Source: Harmothoe impar (Eukaryota > Annelida > Polychaeta > Phyllodocida > Polynoidae). From it: DNA of 64,000 nucleotides. The stretch's first letter is position 1; each line of letters opens with the position of its first letter. Position numbers and translations under genes: made by a program. Shown one piece after another: positions 1 to 10,747 of the stretch. Location: NCBI GenBank assembly GCA_947462335.1, contig OX381705.1:47436898-47500897 (forward strand), given 5' to 3'. The notes beneath the pieces are model-generated. The model searched no databases. It was given only the letters and a program-made list of their open reading frames with translations, and was not told the DNA's origin.

Positions 1-1698
1 AACTTCAGCCAGAGGGGGTGGGATCAACACGGCTAAAGAACAAGGCACCGAACACTGCGTTAACGTGCGTTGGACAAGGCTTTTAACATTATTAGTGCGT
101 GTCTGCTTTAACAGTTCATCTCCCTCCAGCAGGTCTCGCTAGTCTAAGATCTCTACCAACCCACCCAGCGACTCTAAGCCCCTCCGGAGTACATAGCACG
201 GCAGCTGTCATCTAAATTATGTATGAGTTAAGACTGATAACCTAGAACATCCAGATTGCTATTGGTATAAACACGAACCAACGTTATGATTATAACACTG
301 GGGAGATATCTAAATGAATCAAAATAAGAATAATACAGACAATGGAAAACAAGGAGTGCTATATCAGGCGCCTTATGTCTACCCCATAGAGTTCTGAACT
401 GCAATTTAAAAGTGCTCTGATACTTTGTCTTCCACTTGCCATACAGCAACATATATCTAGTTTTTCTCTATACGGACTGCAGCTGTTAGGTGAGTACATC
501 AAGTGGTGAGCAACTCACTTCCCACATTATAAGCCCTATGATGCCTCTTCCTCTTTTAACACCTTCCCTTCAATGCTAATGTTTTAAATATAAACATAAT
601 GTAGCTGTTAGTTTTACACGCATATGTTTCTTTTCGCCGGATCTCACAGACAATTAGCGTATCGTTATGCACAGGGACCAGCATGGCGGCCAACCTGGCG
701 GTGACAAATTACAGTGCTATACAAGACCTGGCCTAAACCATTATAGAGCTGCTTATTGTTTGCTCCCTCTGGCGGGTACAAGACGCCAGACCAAGTCCTG
801 CATGTAACACTGTAATTCGTGATCCTCTGATTGGTAGCCTGCCGGACCATTATCTGGGGGAGAAATGTAAGGCGTTGTTAAGAGATGAGGAAAATGGTAG
901 CTTTAGTATAGGTTCTGCAACAACATAACATATGCATTGAGCTAATAAAAAAAGAGTTAGCCTGACTCCAGAGGCGTATGACACCAAAGAAATTACCCTC
1001 CCCCGAGACTTAGGCTGACTCCTCTCTAGGGAGGGGCAGGGAAGAGGACAAGCTGCTAGAGAATCGAGCTAAAATTACGGGAAGGTGGAGAGTGGCGGGG
1101 GTGGAGTAAATGGATGAATCGACGGCGAATTGGGGAGATGGGTCTAGAATACACGTGGAAGATACCGATGAATATCGCCAGTAGGAGACTTAAGAGGGTT
1201 GCTACCACTATCCTTCAACTTTACAGAGAGCAGTTGAGCAGCACTTGGAGACATAAGCAGCAGCGTTCTGGGTGTTTAACTCTGGAACAGGATCTGGAAC
1301 ACGACCCACTGTAGTACAGGGTGGGGGGCATAGAGGAGATTGGGTGTAAATAATTCCGTTCCAGGGAAGGCCTATAGAAGATACCAAAGGCGCAGCGTCG
1401 GGTGGTGGAGATTGTGGTAGACTAACTCTGCTAGGCAAACTGTATTACATGATTCACAGAAGAAAACGTATGGGTCAGCCTGACACTAGAGATCTCCCCG
1501 CCCAAAAAGGTCCCTTTCCAGTGTCAGGCATTTCAATTAGAGTCAGTCAATGCTAAACTCTTCTTATAACTCCAGCATTCACAGACTGCAAGAGAGTTAG
1601 GCACTGTTGGACTCCCCTTGCAGAGTCACTGCTGGACTTCTAGAGCCTCGGAAGAGATCTAGTGCACTAGTGTCAGGCTCGTGAAGCAGAATCCAACA
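1..1698. other. Intergenic, no gene recognised
   Basis: No frame here has coding character together with splice sites. A GAGCAACTC, which is the reverse complement of the GAGTTGCTC variant of the dispersed motif, lies at 508-516. A CAGAGGCGTATG near 970 resembles the GGCGTAGG ends of the hAT-like elements nearby and may be a decayed end. The stretch around 1470-1530 is rich in short partial repeats of TGTCAGG and CTAGAG type, without a definable unit. Confidence 0.5.
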
Positions 1699-2113
1699 CA
1701 GAGGCGTAGGAAGCAAATCTCTATTGGGGGGGCGTACCATCACTTGTGAAAATCTTAATCTAATGGCAGTCTGGAATGCAAAATGCAACTTGCCCTCCGG
1801 ACGTTAAACTAACTAACAATCAATCCAAACAGTTTTAAGCATCAGCTTTTATGCATGATGGCACATATACACGCTTGATATAGAGTTATATAGAAAAGTA
1901 GTATTTGAGCCATTTTTAAATCTGATTAGTGGCCCGGAACCCTGCACTCCACTTTTTCCTATGTGGGAGAGGACAGATTATCATTTAGGAATTATGTGTA
2001 TTATAGTATAGGGTCCTGACAAATTTTGGGGGGGCCCAAACATATTCAGGCCCCCCTCCTCTGTGATTGGGGGGGCCCGGCCCCCCCTGGCCCCCCCTTT
2101 TCCTACGCCACTG
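1699..2113. mobile_element. Candidate non-autonomous hAT-like element
   Basis: The left edge reads CAGAGGCGTAGGAA and the right edge is the inverted TTCCTACGCCACTG, so the terminal repeats are about 14 bp with one or two mismatches. CAGNGGCGTAGG is a common terminus of hAT-superfamily elements in animals. The right half (about 2028-2097) contains long G7 and C7 runs that can fold back on each other. There is no open frame for a transposase. A clean 8-bp target duplication is not visible: ATCCAACA lies on the left and CAACAGTA on the right. The boundaries or the family call could therefore be off. Confidence 0.5.
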
Positions 2114-4919
2114 CAACAGTACCCGACGCTATATATTGCAGTCTAGGAATGAACGACTCTCCCTATGAGATTCACGACTGTTGCTGGATGACCTGAACCT
2201 GAAAAGAGAGTTGGTTTGTAGACCCTTTTGCTGTATCATTTCAATTACGATGAAAGGTTGTACCGCTTGACGAGATAGGGAAGTGTGATAGTTGTGTAAT
2301 TTCAAAAATACACTTCACAACCTTCCCATTTCAGACATCATTGACCAAAAGACGTTTTAGGTCAAAAATTATTTTGATACGACCTTGTTTACACCTGTAT
2401 TAGATGATTGTGTATCTCTCATCAGCTTTATATCTCGCATGGAAACTGATTATGCCAATAGGGCGCAGTGGAAGAGGGGTGTTAGAGACTCCATACTGCT
2501 AGATAATAAAATAGATACTGGTTTGTGGGGAGTTAAGAGGAAGGAAGCAAGGCCTGCACCAAGACCTACTCTGAGCCAGATGACATGTGACAGTAGAATA
2601 GATCACCCACTGAAACCTGGGAGCATGGTAAACCATACACTTAGTATCCCTCCAATATAACACTGAAACGTATTCTACTATATGGGCTGCCATCTTGTCA
2701 CCAGGTGCTTCCCAAAGGTCGCCAATTCACTTGACAAGTGGTAGGGATACGACATGTTCCTCTAAAATAGTAATATTCTGCTGTACTTAAGCCTTTTTCT
2801 TCGCGGCTGGCCCGGCTATGATGGTGCTGCGGCTGACTTGTTACTCTCCTATAGAGCCCCTGAGTCCTATTTTGAGCTTACAGTGGGAAAACCATCCCGT
2901 TGCATGCAATGTCCTCTCACGATGTGGCTACTGGGGGCATGCTATGGGGTAGCTAATGAAAGAATATTGGGCATCAGCATGCACAGCTTTGTTTCTGGAC
3001 AATAACATAACGTGGATGGAGTTAAATGGACATGGACATGGGTAATATAGATAAATGACTCCCGGGCCTAATGGACAGGTCGTATTCATATTCGTGACAT
3101 TCAATATTGCCTCTCTAGACCCTTTCATTTTCGCTATGGTTACTGGCAATAAAAAGAGCGTCACCCTTTTTATAATCCACATTACCGCTATAGCCATTCT
3201 GATGGAATATTTTGGTGAATGGCCAGGTATTTCCCCCAAGGCACCTACCTACATCACATTTGGGCTGGCTTCAATATGGCCAGTTCTAATAAACACTGAT
3301 AAAGACATTTTCTATAATATTTACTGAAGCAACAGTTGATGCTTGGTCGTGTTAGCCCTGAATAAGTAGCAGTCATCAGGTTGCATATCTCGATAGATAT
3401 TGGCAGGGTGTCGCATGTGACTCCCGGGCCGAGGCTGGTATCTGTACCCGGAGAATTAATTCCAGTCAATAGGATTAATACGTGACTAACCAGGCTAATC
3501 GTTCCCTACAAGCATTGACCTAACCTTGGCCTATATTTTTATCCTGTTTCATGTCTAGTGAGCCAATATAGAGCAATACCAATGATCCCAATTGACCATC
3601 TATTAATACGAGGTCCGAATTTAGTATGCCATGGGCAAAAACTGTGATCCTTTATAGTAATATTATAAGTAATCGGTAATAGGAATCATTATCAGTTCTA
3701 TGCATTATGCATATAAGATCATTGGATGGAGCAGGGTCGTCGCCATAACTTGTAGGACGGTGACTTGTGTAAGTAGAGCCTGTAGGCAAAGTATAGGAGG
3801 TGTACAGCTTGAGAGAACGACGCTATGAGGTGGTTGGTTGGTTAATCATGTTGTAGTCAGATACACCACATTGAACATGTGAGTAGTGACATAACATATC
3901 GCTACTATCAACCTATCAAACTATAAACAGTACAGGACAACGCCTTCTGATTCAATAATTATACATAATCAACGAAGGTCTGAAACCCTAGCCTATAGGC
4001 GAGGGTGGACACTGTCACCATGCACATTCTACTCGTCCGTCTCATAGCTTGGCCATCCTCCGTGGGATGCGTGTGGTGGGGTGTTTTGAAATGAGCTTGT
4101 GTCGAGGTGATGGGCAAACTATCAGTATCCATTTTCTTCTCTATGGTGTGCTGATCACAGGTGATCACAGAAATAACCGAGGTCAGGAGCGATTGACGGG
4201 AAGAGGGGGTGACCCTCACGTGTAATTACATAATTATTACATGTATACTTAACCTATTATATATGTGGTAACATGCTTGGGGCTTATCACTAATTAAGTT
4301 ACCACGCGGTGAATACGTTACTATAACCATCATTCACTATTGACATGTGTGTATTGCCATTAATTTTGCTTATTGGCCTATTTTCTGACCTCGTCCGGAA
4401 ATAGGTGCCCTAACATGTTTGTCGATCCGTAGCTGATCTGTATTGAACTAGATTTAACATTGGGCACTTGGATTATACATATAAAGTACATACATATGTT
4501 AGTAGATTTTTACGACACAGTCATAATACCGATATATCACTTTCTTCGTCCGCCTCACAAGTTGGCCCATTCAGTTGAAATGGCCAACACAGTAAGTTCC
4601 CGACCAACCACTAGCACTGCAAAGGTTCCAACCTCAACCCAGTTGTAAAGCTTATTTATGGCAAGGACCTGTAGAATTATAAAGACCATCTTTATGGTAG
4701 GATTAAGTGGGGCTCACATGAGAAGTGCAAGGCTGTCCGTGTCAGGCCATCACTCGGGGCCCTACAGCCATCAATAAGGCTGCTGGGCAGGGCAGGGGGC
4801 AGCTTTATGGAATGTCAGTAGTAGATGAAGTAGGTACTTTGACACTGGCAACCAACGGTTGCTGTCCCTAACCTCCTGGGGAATAAGTCTAACCAAGGGC
4901 ATGCTCTATAAATGGGAAT
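2114..4919. other. Intergenic, no gene recognised
   Basis: Mixed-composition sequence with short ORFs only. A 13-bp sequence TGACTCCCGGGCC occurs twice, at about 3057 and 3419, in the same orientation. It may be the edges of an old insertion, but the interior shows nothing recognisable. No RNA gene or splice-flanked exon stood out. Confidence 0.5.
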
Positions 4920-4965
4920 CAGGGGCGTAGGATAGAGTACTAGAAGGAGGGGCTCGGGGGGATTA
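4920..4965 (+). mobile_element. Solitary hAT-like end (CAGGGGCGTAGG)
   Basis: The sequence CAGGGGCGTAGGATAG followed by a G-rich segment matches the layout of the right end of the element at 1699-2113, read on the opposite strand. No matching inverted end was found nearby. This is probably a truncated copy. The identification rests only on the terminal motif and the G-rich subterminal region. Confidence 0.35.
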
Positions 4966-5147
4966 TATTAAGGGGCTGCTAGGATTTTATATACCCTGAT
5001 ATATAGGGAACTCCCTTTCCTAGAGTACTAGCATAGCTGCCCACCCTTTCCAGTGCTAGTCTTAGATGTATGGATAAATGACTCAGCACCTGCGTAGGCT
5101 GACAAATACCATGGACGGCGGGGAGGAGTACCTGCTAGGGAGTCTGT

Positions 5148-5955
5148 GAGCTGCTCCAGGGGATGTTAGCACCTGCTAGGGATTAACCTCGATGCACCTG
5201 ACCGTCGTATATGAAAGCCTGGGCTAGAACAGTGTTACATTCAGGTATGCCGATATTTTAGTACCTATAACGTGACCCTGTTACATGACATTGCCAAACA
5301 GTCACAGCCACCCGCAGGGGGTCGGAGGCCAGAGTGAAATACATCAATGTCTAATAAATGTCATGCTGCCCTGACTGTCTCTTAAGTCATTCCATTGCTA
5401 TGGTTATGTTAGCAATGTAGACGGATATATCAGACATACTACAAAACTGGGTAATTTAGATACTTGTGGGTACATAATCCAAGCGGCGCGCAACCGTGTG
5501 CAACATATTCAGCAAAACCAGTGACTGGGAAACCCGTTTAAATCCAGTCTCATATGCAGGAGAGAGTAACCCCATTTATTCTTAACCCACCTAACGGGCA
5601 GTACTTTGCTTATCTGTATATTGACACCCATGAGCTTAGGTCATAGCACGTGCACCATGGAGGACTAATATATGGGTCACATTACCCCCCCTCCCCTCTG
5701 CGGACGTAGGCTACCCCTGTGCATTTATAAGCAGCACGGTATGGCACTCCAGTGGCCATGTGAGTTGGTCATAATTTAATAGTCAATCAGAGCTCCATCC
5801 AGCTCCAGCTCTGCCCGGGGAGAGCCTTAAATCAACCACCATTATTGACCCTATATATCCCTCCCCTCTCACCGCCTCCTGGGCGGCGGCACCAAGCTCC
5901 TCCAGGAGTACCCGGGAGGAGAATTCCAGAAGATGGGGAAGGGGTAGAGCAGCTC
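5148..5955. repeat. Two copies of dispersed GAGCTGCTC motif
   Basis: GAGCTGCTC is at 5148-5156 on the plus strand and GAGCAGCTC, its reverse complement, is at 5947-5955. The rest of the interval is ordinary sequence with short inverted CTCCTCCAGGAG-type palindromes around 5895. The complete list of motif copies is given in the findings. Confidence 0.8.
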
Positions 5956-6090
5956 ACATACCACACATAACTTCATGCTGTTATACCTTATCCACACCTG
6001 ACTGTGTATTTGAATACTGGTGGGTATTTCCTTTAGCGAAGATATCGCTAGTTGCTCAGTTCATGTGTCATCATTTAAGTCCTCAATGTG

Positions 6091-6100
6091 CCCCCCCCCC
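6091..6100. repeat. C10 homopolymer
   Basis: A run of ten C on the plus strand. It is one of only two C-runs of ten or more, against eight G-runs on the same strand. Confidence 0.95.
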
Positions 6101-6172
6101 ACGTCGTCGGCACCGATTGACTATAGACACCGCGAGCTTTAATAGAGAGAATTAGAGTATTGGTTATGTAAC

Positions 6173-6395
6173 AGATAGACTATGTTTATGAAAGGGTAAG
6201 TAGAACTAATCACAGCAAACTGGTGGGGCCAGACGAGGGCGAAGTGCAAGTCGTCCTTCCAGTTTTCTGTGGTTAATCCTACTTACCCTTTCATAACCAT
6301 TGTCTATCTAACTTAACCTTCGGTTATGTCAGGGTATTCGGTGTACCCAAAGTGTGAAATCCTTTGTCTTAGCCTTCCACCGTGGGGTAATTACT
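6173..6395. repeat. Hairpin with 51-bp stem plus conserved tail
   Basis: The segment 6173-6223 pairs with 6259-6309 as an inverted repeat of 51 bp with about six mismatches, separated by a 35-nt loop that can pair further (GACGA...TCGTC). The stem starts AGATAGAC and ends GTCTATCT. Directly after it, 6310-6395 holds a roughly 85-bp tail that includes CCCAAAGTGTGAAA, CTTTGTCTTAGCC and CCACCGTGGGG. The same tail follows AGATAGAC...GTCTATCT hairpins at 56.6-56.8 kb and, inverted, at 57.2-57.4 kb, although the hairpin interior there is different. A MITE family is the simplest reading. A transcript of this hairpin could also be a small-RNA precursor, but nothing in the sequence proves that. Confidence 0.75.
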
Positions 6396-9300
6396 ATTAA
6401 TATTCAAAATGAACACACTCACTTCTTATGATTAAAGACTAAACTGTCATGTCACAATTGAAATATTCGTCTTTGATCCGGAGCGGTCCTTTTGTGTCAC
6501 GTCGGGATTGCAAGATTTTGGATGAGCAACTGGTAGTTTTCTACATATTAATTTTATATATGACATTACATATATGCGTTTGGGCACACCGACCTCATAA
6601 TTGGGCAGTTCATCAAATTTATGCCATTTTACCATCTATGTCAGTCATGGGGCTCACCTATTGTACTAGTAGTGAACGCCTCTCAACATTGCACAGAACC
6701 AACCGTATATATCCCACCCACCACTAAAATCTGGAAAAAGGTATGTCGGTGGCCTAAATCACCATTAGTCTAGCCTGATATGAGATGAGTGAGATCTGGG
6801 CTAATTGTGGATAGACTATAGAGGCGGCGGCGGCTCTGTGCATGTGTAGCACCAAAGGGGTCTGGACACTTCCGGCTCCGAGGGAGGGGAGGAGACGCCG
6901 CGATACCATGTGACATGCGTGGAGACCGGAAGCTGGGGTTGACTGATGGTGTGTTCCGCTGGACGGGTCAGAGTGGGATAGGGTGGGTAGGAGGGTGGGT
7001 GGGTGGGTGTATGATAAGATGATGGGATCTAGGATGGGGTCATAGATTGTGGTGTATGATTTGGTGGGTTACATTTGATTCCATTTGAAGAAGCCTGATA
7101 ATCATTGCTACTGGTGTTATTGCTATTGCTCTTGTTTCCTGGTGAACACTTTGGGTGTTAATGGAACGGATATTAATGTGAGGAATGGCCGGGATGTATT
7201 GGAAGGTGATGGTTAAGCTGGTGGGACTGGGGCATATATATTCGGATTTCAGGGTGGAATGACGTTCTCGCCTGAACGTGTGAAGAATATTTATGTCCTT
7301 TCTGCCGTGTGTAAGGATAGTGGGAGTAGAACAGAGGATGAAGCTGGTGGGCCTATTATGTGTATAGTCAGTCGGAGCTAACGTAGCATTGGGGGTCACT
7401 TTGAAGGCTCTCTATAGATATCCGCTTTGCATACTAACGTCAACACGGATAATGGACACTCAAACATTCAGATAATGGTAATATATAGTCACATAATAGA
7501 ACAATATAAAGGAACGCACGGTTTAATGTGTGGGTCTATATATACCTTCTGGTATAGAATCTATTGATATCCATTATTGCCATGGTTTTGTAACATATAC
7601 CTGTGATCCATCTGTAACATAAATCTATGAACTCATAGAAATGAATACCTTGGAGACGACATGTGAACTGGCCCAGTTCCAGGAGATTAAATCCAACTAG
7701 GGGACAGCTTAACTTTAATACCACGCTAATCCCACAGCATCAGTCTCAGCCGGCCACCAGGCCTGCCTATCAGGACCAAGACAGATGTGCCAAGGGATCT
7801 CCACAAGACAAGTTATGCAAATTTGGGGCTACTGCTGAGCAATAGGTCCGAAGCATGTTATTGATATTCAGACAGACCTACTTCATTTTGCCTGTTCTGC
7901 CCTACCCTGCTAGTCCAATGCTTTACCTAGGGACACTAGTGTTGGACTTTTATTAGAGGAGCAATACTAAGTCTTTGTCTTTGATGTGTGCTTGGAACTA
8001 TTGAATTGGATCTTTGTAATGATAATCATTAGGTCTAATTCATGTAATGTTTCCCTGCTGCAAAAACATGGGGTTATAAATATATGATACCAATTATTTA
8101 ACACAAAGGCTGTGGGATCCAACACATCCATTCGCATCCTCTACGTAGCCCATTTGGTTATGCACTGACGTCAACGGCGTCTGCCAAATCTCTGAGGCTT
8201 AAATCAGGGAACGAAGAAGACGCTGCAATGATTGCGGCTAACCAGAGTTGACTGATCCTTATTCAAAGAGGCGGCAGAACAGGTTAACACTGCTAATAAC
8301 ACTCCATGAGCTGCTCCTCTGAGTTGCTCATTTACTTTTACCACCCACGGTTCCAAGCGTAGAGTGAACTAATTGAGAAGCTAGCAGCACAAGGAAGGTA
8401 GGGTAGGTTCTGAGTAACATGTATAACCATTGATCATAGGTATATTACCTAATTACCCCTTACTTCCACAGACTATTATGGCGAACCGTACTCTGTATAA
8501 TAAACAGACCCCCTGCCCATAAAAATAATATAGAAGGGAGAAACATCCAACATAACCTACAATGTATGACAATTCTCTGTAACATGGAAATGGGTAAACG
8601 CATACTTTATCTGCTTATAATGTCATGCACTCAAATATTATATCATTGATTTAAATTTAAAAAATGATATAAATTAAAAAAATATCATACCACTGTAACC
8701 TGAAACATATTATCCAATATGTATTAACTCAATTTATCAAAAGTCACATTTACCATGTGAATCTAAACACCAAAACTTGACCATAGCTTACTCTACTCTG
8801 CATGTTCCAAAAGAGCTTGAAGCCCATCTGTGCAATGTAGGACTTCCAGCCTGGGCTTGCAGGTTCCAAAATCCTCGGCCAGTCTACATTTTACAGTTTT
8901 TACTTATGGCTTTATACTTGTCGGATTCACTGAAAACGGAGGTAAATGTATTCACTGATCATTAGTTCTTCAGACTAACTAACTATAGAATGGGGTGACA
9001 TAGCTCTACATCTTTACACAGCCCCCCTCCCACAATAACAACAGTAACGACAAGAACTTAATGATGGTCCTACACCCATATTTTATGTGAGACTGTATTT
9101 GAGTTCACCCTTTCCATCTTGGGTGCTGAAAGGGAATGCAAAATTGCCTTGCATGAAGTTGCAATTTCTTGCAAGGAAACACCAATCAACGAAGCAGATG
9201 GTTTCCAAGGGAGATTGCTCTCCCACGGCCCATAAGGATTACACGGGTATTTACGGTGTTTGATCCCCTCGGGTGCCTGACCCTAATACCATGCTGAGTA

Positions 9301-10050
9301 GGGTCGAGCACCTGGGAACCAGAGGCTGCTATTGAGCTGGTTATCTACCTGTGCTGACATGAAGTAGCCACCTGGCCTATCAACAGGTAGCTGCATGGTA
9401 CTGGATTCTAATGGCCTATTTTTATTGGGTCCTAATTTCCCCCAAATAAGGACGCTTTCCATAGGTACAGTCCTGAGATGACTGTCACCTGACCACACAT
9501 TTATAAAATGAGAGATATGCATTGGCTCCAATATTTCAAGTGGTTCCTATCGTGGGAAGTATGTCTGTCGTGATACACATGATATAATGAGGATTCTCTG
9601 ATAAAAAAAAGTGCCATCCAACTGTTCAAAATGATATTCTAGAGGGGATGGGGGCAGTTTTGAATGCATCAGTCTTCATCAATTGATATTAAAGCAATCA
9701 ACCCCCTTTGATGAACATGAAGTCGATGTATCACTTGATTACTTTCTAATGATGATTGTAATAACGGAGGCCATCAGCTCCCAACAAAACAGCACTTTCA
9801 GATCTATTGGTACCTCATCAAATAGGATGCCAATCTCCCTGTGAATACACTCGCTACCGATATGAAAACAAATGACAACCTGATATATTAAAGTGTAATC
9901 TAATAGAATCCTATGATGAGTGACCCTGGAGGTATTGATTGCGGATGGCTCTCACATACTGAACCCTCATCCTAACACAAAGGCTATTCATGCAGCCTGC
10001 ATCATGGTCTCTCTCTGTGAGTACAGGGAGAGTTCCAGTTGTCAGCTATT
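6396..10050. other. Intergenic; GGGT-rich tract and AT-rich palindrome
   Basis: A GGGTGGGT-type tract lies at 6981-7010. GAGCTGCTC at 8308-8316 is followed by GAGTTGCTC at 8321-8329. An AT-rich stretch at about 8640-8690 has an inverted ATATCATT...AATGATAT. Several 60-119-codon open frames exist (for example 7040-7399 minus), but they are AT-rich, have no flanking splice consensus and look like chance. No gene is claimed. Confidence 0.5.
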
Positions 10051-10079
10051 GAGCTGCTCCGAGCTGCTCCGAGCTGCTC
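10051..10079 (+). repeat. Tandem triplet of GAGCTGCTCC decamer
   Basis: Three exact consecutive copies of the 10-mer GAGCTGCTCC begin at 10051, 10061 and 10071. It is the densest cluster of the dispersed GAGCTGCTC motif in the window. The 10-bp period places the motif on the same face of the helix in each copy. Confidence 0.9.
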
Positions 10080-10202
10080 CTGTAAGCATTTCCTGAATTA
10101 TGTATCATACTTATTGAGGCCGGAATAAGGTGCACCTGCCTTCGGCTGTGTGTATAGACCTTACATCAGTCAACATGGGTTAGGTTCAGGGAGGCGGGGG
10201 GT

Positions 10203-10220
10203 GGGGGGGGGGGGGGGGGG
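10203..10220 (+). repeat. G18 homopolymer
   Basis: Eighteen consecutive G follow a GGGGGGT, which makes this the longest G-run of the window. It could form G-quadruplex structure and may be length-uncertain in an assembly. Confidence 0.9.
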
Positions 10221-10490
10221 TTCACGTGAGCCAGGTCTGACACTAACTCATACCTCTATCAGTCTCTGTCCTCATACCCGGGACACCCACTAATGAGACT
10301 TTTCAATATTTTCTTTAAATATGTATATTGAGACATCTTATGTACAGGAACACGCCCCTCCGAGAACGGTTGGAAATGCCAGAAACAATACTCCTAATGT
10401 GTGAGCTAACCAGAACATATTAGCATAAGCCGGATCGGCTAATGTGTTGTTCAGAGTATCGTACTACTTCTTGCAGCCTGCTCCATATGT

Positions 10491-10747
10491 TGTGTCTCAC
10501 AAGATCGGGCCAATCTGAAAGTCTTTGACCAGGTGCAATCTTTGATCGGGTGCAATCTTTGACCGGCTTGATAGAGAATGGTTTCTTTAGGGCAGATAGA
10601 TATTTAGGTCGAATAAAATTACTGATTTAAAGTGTTATAACTTCCAATAACCTTTTAAGCCCATTTACATAGTCATCTACCCTAAATAAGGCATTTTCTA
10701 TCAAGCCGGTCAAAGATTGCACCCGCTCACATTGGTCGTGAGACACA
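10491..10747. mobile_element. Inverted-repeat element, about 257 bp (MITE-like)
   Basis: The outer ends are inverted copies, TGTGTCTCAC on the left and GTGAGACACA on the right. Inside them, 10544-10592 is an inverted copy of 10680-10728 over about 49 bp with few mismatches, including GGTGCAATCTTTGACCGG. The left arm also carries a direct duplication of the GGTGCAATCTTTGA segment. The spacer (about 10593-10679) is AT-rich and has no coding capacity. No clear target-site duplication was found. The non-autonomous DNA transposon call is inferred from architecture alone. Confidence 0.65.
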
